From Sphingomonas changbaiensis NBRC 104936 (GTDB taxonomy: Bacteria > Pseudomonadota > Alphaproteobacteria > Sphingomonadales > Sphingomonadaceae), in assembly GCF_000974765.1 (NCBI RefSeq), contig NZ_BBWU01000049.1, forward strand, positions 1 to 47,359: a stretch of 47,359 nucleotides of DNA, written 5' to 3'. Numbering within the stretch: the first letter of the stretch is position 1; each line of letters opens with the position of its first letter. A model generated the notes under the pieces. That model was not told the origin of the DNA and searched no databases. It saw nothing but the letters and a program-made list of their open reading frames with translations. Made by a program: the position numbers and the translations under genes. Shown here piece by piece: positions 33,591 to 41,759 of the stretch.

Positions 33591-33914
33591 TCACCAATTG
33601 CCCAGCTGGTTGATGGCTGAAGCTGTTCCCTTGGCGGGCACCGTCAGCAATATCGCCGATCCATTTGTTCGAGCCGTCAGGAAAGCAGCGAACATCGCCC
33701 GACCACCGTCCGTAGTTAGGTCGAGCCAGTAGTTGTAGCAGCAACCCAACCAAGAAGAGTCGAAGTCATTGAGATTTCGAAAGAAGACATTCGAGCCGAA
33801 CACAGCCCACTGAATCTGTGCGGCATTGGGGACAGCCAGCGTGTCGGTTGCCATCGCCGGCGAAGCAAACGCCAAGAGTGCGCTGGCGACGCACGAAGCA
33901 AGCCTTATGGCCAT
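33591..33914 (-). CDS. Small secreted protein 3 of the RHS operon
   Basis: The product is 107 residues with a signal peptide ending at PAMA. The mature part holds GCCYNYWLDLTTDGGRAMFA and then AFLTARTNGSAILLTVPAKG, again helix then strand as in the two following genes. Its ATG directly follows the stop codon of the upstream gene, with GGGGGGA as ribosome binding site. Function unknown. Confidence 0.6.
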   Translation of the reverse strand: MAIRLASCVASALLAFASPAMATDTLAVPNAAQIQWAVFGSNVFFRNLNDFDSSWLGCCYNYWLDLTTDGGRAMFAAFLTARTNGSAILLTVPAKGTASAINQLGNW

Positions 33915-34196
33915 TTATTCCCCCCCGTTTTGCGACCGCGCGTGCGTCCGATTATCTGCGTTAATCCAGCGGCGAAACTGACCCATGTCAATTCGAAATA
34001 GTACCAAATCGGATGTTAATGATCCGCCGCCACGATTGGTAAGGGTAGTGATGTCGGAGCGAAGCAGGTGGAGGGCAGAATTGCCCAGCCAGATTTCGCC
34101 CGTTCGACACTTAAAGCGCATCCTATTTTCGCACGTTGTCGGCCACGCGCACGAACTGCCGAAAGTGATATTTTCCAGCGCTATCACTATACCCAC
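33915..34196 (-). CDS. First gene of the RHS operon, possibly 5'-truncated
   Basis: The frame from GTG 34196 gives 93 residues: CENRMRFKCRTGEIWLGNSA, then HLLRSDITTLTNRG and VLFRIDMGQFRRWINADN. There is no signal peptide although the downstream neighbours have one, and no ribosome binding site. The integrase gene begins 69 bases away, so the 5' part may have been lost at the island edge. No family is recognised. Confidence 0.45.
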   Translation of the reverse strand: MGIVIALENITFGSSCAWPTTCENRMRFKCRTGEIWLGNSALHLLRSDITTLTNRGGGSLTSDLVLFRIDMGQFRRWINADNRTHARSQNGGE

Positions 34197-34265
34197 CGGT
34201 CCCCGTCCCGGTGAAGAATGCAGATGCCGTTCTGTTGTTTCGACGACGGCTGCTAGTGAACGCAG

Positions 34266-35435
34266 TCACTGTCGCCGCTCCAGCGACTTACCCACGAACT
34301 CCGCCCAATCGAGCATCAGCTGGCGCCGCCGTTCCAGGAAGTCCGTCCGGCGATAAGCCGCTTCGACCCGGTCCGCGAGCTGGTGCGCCAGTGCCTTGTC
34401 GACGACTTCCTTCGGGTGATCGGTGGTCTCAGCCGCCCAGTCCGTGAATGTGCTGCGAAACCCATGCGTAGTGAACTTCTGGCCGCTGTGCGTGCGCACC
34501 AGCTTGAGCAAAGTCATGTCAGCCAGCGGTCTCTTGCCATGAGATGAGAAAGCATAGCCCGTGTCGCTATGCCGGAGCGGCCAGCGACGTTTCAGGATTT
34601 CCATAGAAGCCGGGGCCAGCGGGACGACATGTGCCTTGCGCATTTTCATGCGCGCTGCCGGGATTGTCCAAAGCGCCTTCTCCAGATCGAATTCGGGCCA
34701 AGTCGCATGTCGCACTTCGCCACAGCGGCTGGCATTCAGAATGACGAAAAGGAGCGCATCGCGACCGGCAGAGTGGGGTGGCTTCGCCAGCTTGGCCGCG
34801 AATGCCGGCAGCTGCTCATATGGCATGGCGGCAAAGTGATTGTCGTCTGGCGGCTGGCGCGGCAGGCCCTTCCTTACCGAGCGTAGCGCCGCCTCATGCT
34901 CGCACCAGCCCTGGATATGCGCAAAATCGAGCACAGTGCCAATTCGCTGGAGGATGCGTCGTGCGGTCTCCGGAATCTTCAGCCAAATCGGGTGCAGCGC
35001 GTCGCGCACCATCAGACTGGTCACCTGGTCGACCGGCGATTCGCCGAAATGCGGGAACACATGGATCTCGAGCGAGGTCAGCCATGTCTCCCTATGCTGC
35101 TTGTTGCGCCAGCCGCTCTTGATTGCGGTGTGGCAGGCCCGTGTCGCTTCGGCAAAGCTGGGGATCGTAGCGACCGCGTTCGGCGTAGGCGGTTTGGGTC
35201 TGACCTCCTCGCCCGCCTCTAGGCGCGTGCGCATTTCCCAGGCCTTGGCGCGGGCGGTGGCCAGCGATACGCTCTTCGCCGAGCCGATTCCGAAGTCCTG
35301 ACGCTTGCCGTTGGCCTGAACCCTGAGCACCCATGAGCGCGATCCGCCTTCGCGAACCACCAGATACAAGCCATGCCCGTCGGAATGCCGACCGGGCTTT
35401 GCGTTCTTTACCTGCAGTGCCGACAACCCAACCAT
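34266..35435 (-). CDS. Tyrosine-type site-specific integrase (P4 type)
   Basis: The product is 389 residues. The N-terminal arm-binding domain is of the DUF4102 type (LSALQVKNAKPGRHSDGHGL, then YLVVREGGSRSWVLRV). The catalytic domain shows the Arg of ASRCGEVRHATW, HGFRSTFTDWAA (His-x-x-Arg) and the late His (DKALAHQLADRVEAAYRRTD), with the Tyr of AAYRRTDFLERR as the nucleophile. ATG 35435 has GAGGA upstream. Such integrases insert elements into tRNA 3' ends, which fits the 16-bp repeats. The gene is next to the distal att copy and not next to the tRNA, a less common layout. Confidence 0.93.
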   Translation of the reverse strand: MVGLSALQVKNAKPGRHSDGHGLYLVVREGGSRSWVLRVQANGKRQDFGIGSAKSVSLATARAKAWEMRTRLEAGEEVRPKPPTPNAVATIPSFAEATRACHTAIKSGWRNKQHRETWLTSLEIHVFPHFGESPVDQVTSLMVRDALHPIWLKIPETARRILQRIGTVLDFAHIQGWCEHEAALRSVRKGLPRQPPDDNHFAAMPYEQLPAFAAKLAKPPHSAGRDALLFVILNASRCGEVRHATWPEFDLEKALWTIPAARMKMRKAHVVPLAPASMEILKRRWPLRHSDTGYAFSSHGKRPLADMTLLKLVRTHSGQKFTTHGFRSTFTDWAAETTDHPKEVVDKALAHQLADRVEAAYRRTDFLERRRQLMLDWAEFVGKSLERRQ

Positions 35436-35450
35436 CGTCTGGTTCCTCAA

Positions 35451-35469
35451 TCCCACATTTCGTCCCACA
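35451..35469. repeat. Right pair of (CG)TCCCACA repeats (possible integrase arm sites)
   Basis: TCCCACA at 35451-35457 and CGTCCCACA at 35461-35469, followed by CTTGCGCTTGG. They match the repeats at 1454-1475 in order and orientation. They lie just upstream of the integrase start and within 120 bases of the right att site. Confidence 0.4.
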
Positions 35470-35587
35470 CAAGGCTTGCGCTTGGGCCGGACGGGCATGG
35501 ACAGATTGGGAATCACTTTGAACGAAAGCGCTCATAAACAAAGGCTTGGAGACATCCCGATCCGTCTTGGAATTCCGGGATACCCGG

Positions 35588-35603
35588 CCTCGGCTCCACC
35601 ATT
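35588..35603 (+). other. Right attachment site (att) of the genomic island
   Basis: CCTCGGCTCCACCATT is identical to the tRNA-Ala 3' end at 1386-1401. To the left the sequence does not continue as a tRNA T arm of the same gene, so only the 16-bp core was duplicated. To the right the ctrA promoter region begins. Confidence 0.8.
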
Positions 35604-35731
35604 TTTCCATTCAACAGCCTCCCCCGACCCGCAGGCACGCTGAACTTCGGTTCGGCGTCGTCGTTGTCGGGTCTGTGGTTTGGCGGCAACATTTCAGACC
35701 CCATCTGGCCGGCAAACCCTACCGCGCTGAC

Positions 35732-35747
35732 TTAACTCGATATTAAC
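35732..35747 (+). promoter_or_regulatory. CtrA box upstream of ctrA
   Basis: TTAACTCGATATTAAC matches the consensus TTAA-N7-TTAA(C) exactly. It lies 89 bases before the ctrA start codon. A second TTAA pair with shorter spacing (TTAACTGGTTAA) follows about 20 bases downstream. In Caulobacter and relatives CtrA binds such sites and regulates its own gene, so autoregulation is likely. Confidence 0.7.
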
Positions 35748-35835
35748 GTTTGGCGCTCAAAGGTTAACTGGTTAATGAGGTGCTTGGGCGCGCACGGGGT
35801 CACCGCGCGCACCGACAAGACGAGGGGCCGCTGTT

Positions 35836-36543
35836 ATGCGCGTTTTGCTGATCGAAGACGAGCCGACGACCGCCAAGGCGATCGAGATGATGCTGAATGC
35901 CGAAGGGTTGAATGTCTATTCGACCGACCTGGGCGAGGAAGGCCTCGATCTCGGCAAGCTCTATGACTACGACATCATCCTTCTCGACCTGAATCTGCCG
36001 GACATGCACGGCTATGACGTGCTGAAAAAGCTCCGCACCTCAAAGGTGCAGACGCCGGTGCTGATCCTGTCGGGCATCAGCGAGATGGATTCGAAGGTCC
36101 GCTCGTTCGGCTTCGGCGCCGACGATTACGTGACCAAGCCGTTCCACCGCGACGAGCTGGTCGCCCGCATCCACGCGGTCGTCCGCCGCTCCAAGGGCCA
36201 TTCGCAGTCGGTCATCCGCACCGGCAAGCTGGCGGTGAACCTGGACGCGAAGACCGTCGAGGTCGACGGCGCCCGCGTGCACCTGACCGGCAAGGAATAT
36301 GCGATGCTGGAGCTGCTGTCGCTCCGCAAGGGCACGACGCTCACCAAGGAAATGTTCCTGAACCACCTGTATGGCGGGATGGACGAGCCCGAGCTGAAGA
36401 TCATCGACGTGTTCATCTGCAAGCTCCGCAAGAAGCTGAGCCTGGCCTGCAGCGGCGACAATTACATCGAGACCGTCTGGGGCCGCGGCTATGTGCTGCG
36501 CGATCCGCAAGAAGAGGCGGCGCCCGTTACCGAGGCCGCCTGA
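35836..36543 (+). CDS. ctrA: Cell-cycle response regulator CtrA
   Basis: The product is 235 residues, the usual length. The receiver domain has the acidic pair ([20 protein letters not shown]), phospho-acceptor Asp51 ([19 protein letters not shown]), the conserved Ser/Thr (VLILSGI) and Lys ([13 protein letters not shown]). The C-terminal winged helix ([20 protein letters not shown], then [16 protein letters not shown]) is nearly diagnostic of CtrA. It is a master regulator of division, DNA replication and motility in alphaproteobacteria. GAGGGG stands before the ATG. The genomic island ends 232 bases upstream, with the CtrA box in between. Confidence 0.95.
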   Translation: MRVLLIEDEPTTAKAIEMMLNAEGLNVYSTDLGEEGLDLGKLYDYDIILLDLNLPDMHGYDVLKKLRTSKVQTPVLILSGISEMDSKVRSFGFGADDYVTKPFHRDELVARIHAVVRRSKGHSQSVIRTGKLAVNLDAKTVEVDGARVHLTGKEYAMLELLSLRKGTTLTKEMFLNHLYGGMDEPELKIIDVFICKLRKKLSLACSGDNYIETVWGRGYVLRDPQEEAAPVTEAA

Positions 36544-36565
36544 GAGTTACCAAGCGGGGAATGAC

Positions 36566-36595
36566 AAAGGCCGGCGGGGCAACCTGCCGGCCTTT
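36566..36595 (+). terminator. Intrinsic terminator of ctrA
   Basis: AAAGGCCGGCGGG (36566-36578) pairs with CTGCCGGCCTTT (36584-36595), followed by TTGTTG. It lies 22 bases after the ctrA stop codon. Confidence 0.75.
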
Positions 36596-36611
36596 TGTTG
36601 TTCTCTCTAAT

Positions 36612-36684
36612 CCGTTCGCTTCGAGCGAAGTCGAGAAGCGCTTGTACCGCGCACCCGTTTCTCGACTGCGCTCGAAACGAACGG
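36612..36684. repeat. REP-like inverted repeat, copy 1
   Basis: Arms 36612-36637 and 36659-36684 are 26 bases each with two mismatches, carrying TTCGAGCGAAGTCGAGAA and its complement. A near-identical element is found at 45889-45963. These palindromes are dispersed in sphingomonad chromosomes. Confidence 0.7.
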
Positions 36685-36706
36685 GTGTGAAACCCAGTGC
36701 GCCCTT

Positions 36707-36925
36707 CTAGCTCGCCAGCGCCAGATAGTCGTCGTTCAGCGACATGCCCGGGGCGGTGAGCGCCAGCGCCAGGGCGGTGCCGCAAAAGCCGCATTGGGCA
36801 GTGACGCGGCCGATCAGCCAATTACTGTGACCGCAACCGGGGCAGCGATTGGTCTCGCCCGGATGATAGGCGACCTGATACCCGCGATGAGCAAGGTCGA
36901 TCGGATGAACAGTTGCCGTACGCAT
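36707..36925 (-). CDS. Small zinc-ribbon protein, 72 residues
   Basis: GAGGAGG lies 5 bases before the ATG at 36925. The product has two CxxC knuckles: NRCPGCGHSNW (about residue 30) and AQCGFCGTAL (about residue 45), enough to bind one zinc. No other domain is present. The gene converges with ctrA. Region 36938-37120 upstream holds two GTTAAC sites and no gene. Function unknown. Confidence 0.65.
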   Translation of the reverse strand: MRTATVHPIDLAHRGYQVAYHPGETNRCPGCGHSNWLIGRVTAQCGFCGTALALALTAPGMSLNDDYLALAS

Positions 36926-37120
36926 CAGCACCTCCTCTACGCGAGAGCGCTTCCAAACAGGACATCAACTTAGCACATCCAGAATATAGCTAAAGTCTGT
37001 TAACCTATATTCTCGGACTGTTAACCAGAGTCTCCGTCAATACATCGTCTTCGCAAGGATCAACCCGCGATTCGAGAACCTGTTCCACGTCCGTGTCGAA
37101 AGGAACCCGGGTGTGCGGAA

Positions 37121-37876
37121 TCAGGACAGAGACTCGGCCGGCTCCGGCTCGAATCGCACCCAGCCCTCCGCGCTGAGCTTTTCAACCGGGCCGAAGCGGG
37201 CCTTGTATGCCATGCGCTTGGAGCCCCGCACCCAATAGCCCAGATAGACATAGGGCAGCCCCGCGGCGCGCGCGCGCAGGATGTGGTCCATGATGATGAA
37301 GTTGCCGAGGCCCGGGCGGTCCGCATGCTCGGCATCGTAGAAGCTGTAGATCATCGACAGCCCGTCGGCCTGGCGGTCGGTCAGGCAGGCGCCGACCAGC
37401 TTGCCGGGGGCAAAGCCCTGACGCGGCTCGCGATATTCGATGATGTGGGTGTGGACGGGGGTTTGCTCGACCATATCGGCAAAATCCATCTCGTCCATGT
37501 TGGACATGCCGCCGCCCGGGTGGCGGGAGGACAGATAGCCGCGCAGAAGCTGGAATTGCTCGTCGGTCGACCAGGGCCGGCAGGCGGTCACTTCCAGATC
37601 CCGATTGCGTTTCAGGATCCGTTTCTGGCTGGTGCTCGGGCGATAGTCGTGCGCGACCACGCGCACGGAGACGCACGCATTGCAGTCCGGGCAGCTCGGG
37701 CGATAGGCGACGCTTTGGCTGCGGCGAAAGCCGATCCGGCCGAGCGCGTCGTTGAGCTCGGCGGCGTGCGGGCCGTTCAGCTCGGTGAACACCTTGCGCT
37801 CGAACTTGCCGGGCAGGTACGGGCAGGGGTTCGGGCTGGTCACGAAAAATCGCGGGAAGCGGAATGGTGCGCTCAC
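37121..37876 (-). CDS. bpt: Aspartate/glutamate leucyltransferase (arginyltransferase family)
   Basis: The product is 251 residues. The N-terminal domain shows [18 protein letters not shown] and the cysteine cluster of the ATE family ([20 protein letters not shown]). The C-terminal GNAT-like part shows [20 protein letters not shown] and [20 protein letters not shown]. The enzyme adds leucine from Leu-tRNA to N-terminal Asp or Glu, feeding the N-degron route to ClpS/ClpAP. GTG 37876 is preferred over TTG 37891 because GAGAGGG is well spaced before it. ilvA lies upstream on the same strand. Confidence 0.92.
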   Translation of the reverse strand: MSAPFRFPRFFVTSPNPCPYLPGKFERKVFTELNGPHAAELNDALGRIGFRRSQSVAYRPSCPDCNACVSVRVVAHDYRPSTSQKRILKRNRDLEVTACRPWSTDEQFQLLRGYLSSRHPGGGMSNMDEMDFADMVEQTPVHTHIIEYREPRQGFAPGKLVGACLTDRQADGLSMIYSFYDAEHADRPGLGNFIIMDHILRARAAGLPYVYLGYWVRGSKRMAYKARFGPVEKLSAEGWVRFEPEPAESLS

Positions 37877-37984
37877 GGCCTGCCCTCTCAAGCGGGAGAA
37901 TCGCGCCCCCGCCTGCTCATCAACGCATATTCGTCACCAGAGCTTCAATGAAAAGATGGTTTACCTTCTTTTGATCGCCGGCCC

Positions 37985-39229
37985 TCAGGCGAGCTCGACC
38001 ATGCTGACCTTGTAATCCGCCGCATGCAGCGCGGCGATCAGGCGGTCGAGATGGGCGCGGTCGCGGGTTTCGCACTCGATATCGGTGATCAGCCCCTTGG
38101 CCGGCAGGCTGGTGAAGACGCGCTGGTGATAGACCTCGATGATGTTGACCTGCTGCTCGTCGAAGATCCGCGCGACGTTGAACAGCGCGCCGGGCCGGTC
38201 CTGCAGGCGGACGCGCAGCCGCGCCAGCCGGCCGGAGCGGGCGAGGTCGCGCAGCAGCACGTTCGCAAGCAGCCGCGTATCGATGTTGCCGCCGCACAGC
38301 ACGATGCCGACCTCGCGGCCGCGGAACCGCTCCGGGTTCGCGAGCAGGGCCGCGAGGCCCGCCGCGCCGGCGCCTTCGACGACGGTCTTTTCGATCTGGA
38401 GCAGCAGGCTGACCGCGCCTTCCAGGTCGCGCTCCGAGACCAGCAGGATTTCGTCCGCCAGCGCCTCGACGAAGCGGGAGGTGAGCGCGCCCGGGCGCTT
38501 GACGGCGATGCCTTCGGCGAGCGTGTCGCCTTCGCATGCCATGTCGACCTGCTTCAGCGCCGCATACATCGACGGGTAGAGCTCGGCCTGCACGCCGACC
38601 AGATCGATGCCGGGCTTCAGCGCGCGGGCCGCGGTGCCCATCCCTGAGAACAGGCCGCCGCCGCCGATCGGGATCACGACCGTGTCGATGTTCGGCGCAT
38701 CGGCCAGCATCTCGAGCGCGACGGTGCCCTGGCCGGCGATGATGTGGGGATGGTCGAACGGGTGCACGAAGGTCAGCCCGCGCTCCACCTCCAGCTGGCG
38801 GGCATGGGCATAGGCGGCGTCGAACGTCTCGCCTTCCAGGATCACGGTCGCCTGGTGGCTTTCGGTCTGGGTGACCTTCACCGTCGGCGTCGGCTTCGGC
38901 ATCACGATCGTCACCGGGATGCCGAGCCGGTGGCCGTGATAGGCGAGGCCCTGGGCATGATTGCCGGCCGATGCAGCGATCACGCCCTTGGCGCGCGCCT
39001 CCGGGCTCATCTGCAGCAGCGTGTTGAGTGCGCCCCGTTCCTTGTAGGCCGCGGTGAATTGATGGTTCTCGAACTTCAGCCATACCCGTGCGCCGGTCAT
39101 CTGCGACAGAGTCTGGCTGTGCAGCGTCGGCGTGCGGATGATCGATCCGGCAATCCGCGTCGCCGCCGCCTGGATGTCGGCGAGGGTGACGGGCAGGGCG
39201 TCGGGCTGGATCGAAGCTGCGGTGGCCAT
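37985..39229 (-). CDS. ilvA: Threonine ammonia-lyase (threonine dehydratase)
   Basis: The product is 414 residues. The catalytic PLP lysine lies in FTAAYKERGALNTL (about residue 60). The asparagine loop SAGNHAQGLAYHG and the glycine loop IPIGGGGLFSGM are present. A C-terminal ACT-type regulatory domain begins near residue 335 (RLQDRPGALFNVARIF). It converts threonine to 2-oxobutanoate and ammonia, the first step to isoleucine. The length matches the single-ACT (about 400-residue) form. It is followed by bpt in the same orientation; a shared transcript is possible. Confidence 0.92.
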   Translation of the reverse strand: MATAASIQPDALPVTLADIQAAATRIAGSIIRTPTLHSQTLSQMTGARVWLKFENHQFTAAYKERGALNTLLQMSPEARAKGVIAASAGNHAQGLAYHGHRLGIPVTIVMPKPTPTVKVTQTESHQATVILEGETFDAAYAHARQLEVERGLTFVHPFDHPHIIAGQGTVALEMLADAPNIDTVVIPIGGGGLFSGMGTAARALKPGIDLVGVQAELYPSMYAALKQVDMACEGDTLAEGIAVKRPGALTSRFVEALADEILLVSERDLEGAVSLLLQIEKTVVEGAGAAGLAALLANPERFRGREVGIVLCGGNIDTRLLANVLLRDLARSGRLARLRVRLQDRPGALFNVARIFDEQQVNIIEVYHQRVFTSLPAKGLITDIECETRDRAHLDRLIAALHAADYKVSMVELA

Positions 39230-39330
39230 CGTGCGGCCTTAGCGGTCTCGGCTGTCGCTGTCATTCCCGCGGCGCTGGCGAAGGGGCTGTGCTTGGGTTA
39301 CTCTGCGTGCCTCTCTTGCGCGCGAGCGGC

Positions 39331-40716
39331 ATGGCGTCACAGTCCGACCTCCGCCCGGATTGGGCAGCGTCCGAACGGGACGCGGAACTCGCCGCGATCT
39401 TCGCGCAGACGGCGGCGGGGCTGGCGCAGGTCGACCTGACCGGGCGGTTCACGCTGGTCAACGACCGGTTCTGCGAGATGGTCGGGCGTTCGCGCGACGA
39501 ACTGCTGGCCCTGACCATGCAGGAGATCACCCATCCCGATCACCTGGCGGAGAATGTGCCCTTGTTCGACGCCGCGGTGCACGAGGGGACGCCGTACCGC
39601 ATCGAGAAACGCTATGTGCGGCCGGACGGATCGATCGTCTGGGTCGACAATTCGGTGTCGGTGATCCGCAGGCCCGACGGCTCGGCCTTCGGCGTGCTGG
39701 CGGCGAGCATCGACATCACCGGCAGCAAGGCGGTCGAGGCGGCGCTCCGCGCCAGCGAGCTGCGGCTGCGGCTGGCAATGGATGCGGCGCGAATGGCCGT
39801 CTGGGAGTACGACGCGCAGGCCGGCCGCATTCTCCATTCGAGCGATCTCAACCGGCTGCTCGGGTTCGTCGAGACGCGCGACGTGCCCTATGAGGAATTC
39901 CGGGCGCGGATCGACCCGGACGATCTCCAGCGTCTGTCGGGCATCGCGATCGCTTCGCTGAAGAAAGGCGAGCCGCATTTCCAGACCGAAATCCGCTATC
40001 GGCTCAGTCGCGGTGAAGTGCGCTGGCTGCTGGTCAGCGCCGAGTTTCAGCTGAAGCCCGGCGGCGAGGTCGATCGGATCATCGGCGTCGCGCTCGACAT
40101 CACAGATCGCAAGCGCGACGAAGAGCATCAGCGGCTGCTGCTGCACGAGTTGAACCACCGGGTGAAGAACACGCTGGCGGTGGTGCAGGCGCTTGCGCAT
40201 CAGAGCTTCGCCGGCAGTCGCGACCACGCCCGGCAGGATGCATTCGAGGGCCGGCTGATCGCCCTGGCCAGTGCCCATAACCTGCTCACGCGCGAAAGCT
40301 GGGAGGCGGCCTCGTTGATCGATGTGATCCGATCGGCCGCGGCGGCCTGCGATCCCGACGAGCAGCGGCTGACGCTCGATGGGCCCGACATACGGGTGCC
40401 CCCGAAAGCGGCGGTGGCGATGGCGCTCGCGATCCACGAACTGTGCACCAACGCGGTCAAATATGGCGCGCTGTCGAACGACTCGGGGCAGGTGACGATC
40501 GCCTGGCGCGTCGAAGAGGGCCGGCTGCGGCTCGTCTGGACCGAAGCCGGCGGTCCTCCGGTCGATTCGCCGCGCCGCCGCGGCTTCGGCTCGCGCATGC
40601 TCGAGCGGGCGCTCGCCGGAGAGCTGGTGGGCAGCGTCAATCTCGATTTCGCGCCGTCCGGCCTGCGCTGCACGATCGACGCTCCCGCCTCCGAAGAGTG
40701 GTTCATCGCCGGTTAA
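39331..40716 (+). CDS. HWE-family sensor histidine kinase with two PAS domains
   Basis: The product is 461 residues. Two PAS domains are seen (about 15-145 and 155-265, with ITHPDHL and RIDPDDLQRL regions and PAC ends AASIDITG, GVALDITDRKR). The HWE dimerisation helix is LLLHELNHRVKNTLAVVQAL with the phospho-His (about residue 276), and the ATP-binding domain has AIHELCTNAVKYGALS and RGFGSRML. HWE kinases in alphaproteobacteria often act in the general stress or light response. ATG 39331 is used because the sequence before it is not conserved-looking; no ribosome binding site is strong. It ends before a clear terminator. Confidence 0.9.
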   Translation: MASQSDLRPDWAASERDAELAAIFAQTAAGLAQVDLTGRFTLVNDRFCEMVGRSRDELLALTMQEITHPDHLAENVPLFDAAVHEGTPYRIEKRYVRPDGSIVWVDNSVSVIRRPDGSAFGVLAASIDITGSKAVEAALRASELRLRLAMDAARMAVWEYDAQAGRILHSSDLNRLLGFVETRDVPYEEFRARIDPDDLQRLSGIAIASLKKGEPHFQTEIRYRLSRGEVRWLLVSAEFQLKPGGEVDRIIGVALDITDRKRDEEHQRLLLHELNHRVKNTLAVVQALAHQSFAGSRDHARQDAFEGRLIALASAHNLLTRESWEAASLIDVIRSAAAACDPDEQRLTLDGPDIRVPPKAAVAMALAIHELCTNAVKYGALSNDSGQVTIAWRVEEGRLRLVWTEAGGPPVDSPRRRGFGSRMLERALAGELVGSVNLDFAPSGLRCTIDAPASEEWFIAG

Positions 40717-40822
40717 ACCGTCTGCCGTGTCGATTCTGTCCTATCCGACTCTGCGGACAATACGGTATCCACAGCTTGCGACCCGAAGGGCTCCCGATTT
40801 CATTGGGGGTTCTTGACCTTAA

Positions 40823-40856
40823 GGCCCGGCCGAACCCGTTTCGGCCGGGCCACTTT
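40823..40856 (+). terminator. Intrinsic terminator after the HWE kinase
   Basis: GGCCCGGCCGA (40823-40833) pairs perfectly with TCGGCCGGGCC (40841-40851) around ACCCGTT, followed by ACTTTTG. Confidence 0.8.
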
Positions 40857-40910
40857 TGTGACGTCATGCAATCGGCTATGGTGCGCCCAGACCAGAACAG
40901 GGGCGCATGG

Positions 40911-41759
40911 ATGGTGGCGGTTTCGCTGGATTACGCCGCTCCTGAGGCGGCGCTGACGGACTTCATTTCCGTTTTCTATAATTTCCGCGCCGATATCCCC
41001 CGATTCGAGGATGACGACCGCGCCGACCTGGCGCAGCTCCGCTTCATGCTGAAGGGATCGGGCGGCTATCGGTTTGCCGACGGCCACGTGCAGGACGGGC
41101 CCGAAATCCAGATCGTCGGGCCGACCATGGGAGTCACGCACGTCTGGGTCGATGGGCCGGCCGAGGTGTTCGGCGCCGGACTGCTGCCGGCCGGATGGGG
41201 CGCGATGATCGGGCTTGACGCATCATCGCTCACCAACCGGGTGATCGACGCGACCGAGCTGTTCGGCCGCGAGCTGCGCGACGTCGCCGACCGGCTGCGC
41301 GCTGCCGACACTCTCGAAGAGCGGGTCGCGATCGGCAATGCGCTTGTCCGCGACCTGGTCGCGCGCGGGCACGAGCAGTCGCGCTGGTTCACGCGCACCG
41401 TCGACGCTTGGCTGCAAGCCAGCCTCAGCCCCGCGGTGGACGACCTGGTCGCCGCGACTCGCCTCTCGCGCCGGCAGGTGGAGCGGCTGTGCAAGCGGGT
41501 CTACGGCGCCCCGCCCAAGCTCCTGTCGCGCAAATACCGTGCGCTCCGCGCTGCGGTGGTGCTGGCCAAGGGCGAAGCCTGCATCGCGGAGCTGCTCGAA
41601 CAGGGGTTTTACGACCAGTCGCACTGCATCCGCGAGATCAAGCGCTTCACCGGCATCACGCCGACGCGCATCCAGGGCGACATGAACCAGCTCACCCGGC
41701 TGACAATGAAGCGGACCGAATTCGCCGGCCAGGTCGCCCCGTTGGTGGCGGAAGCCTAG
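40911..41759 (+). CDS. AraC-family transcriptional regulator
   Basis: The product is 282 residues from ATG 40911, which has AGGGG 9 bases before it; ATG 40866 would add 15 residues. The N-terminal 190 residues form a sensor region of no clear family. The C-terminal double helix-turn-helix shows VDDLVAATRLSRRQVERLCK and QSHCIREIKRFTGITPTRI, the AraC signature. Ligand and targets are unknown. Its stop codon overlaps that of the convergent MerR-type gene by two to three bases. Confidence 0.8.
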   Translation: MVAVSLDYAAPEAALTDFISVFYNFRADIPRFEDDDRADLAQLRFMLKGSGGYRFADGHVQDGPEIQIVGPTMGVTHVWVDGPAEVFGAGLLPAGWGAMIGLDASSLTNRVIDATELFGRELRDVADRLRAADTLEERVAIGNALVRDLVARGHEQSRWFTRTVDAWLQASLSPAVDDLVAATRLSRRQVERLCKRVYGAPPKLLSRKYRALRAAVVLAKGEACIAELLEQGFYDQSHCIREIKRFTGITPTRIQGDMNQLTRLTMKRTEFAGQVAPLVAEA

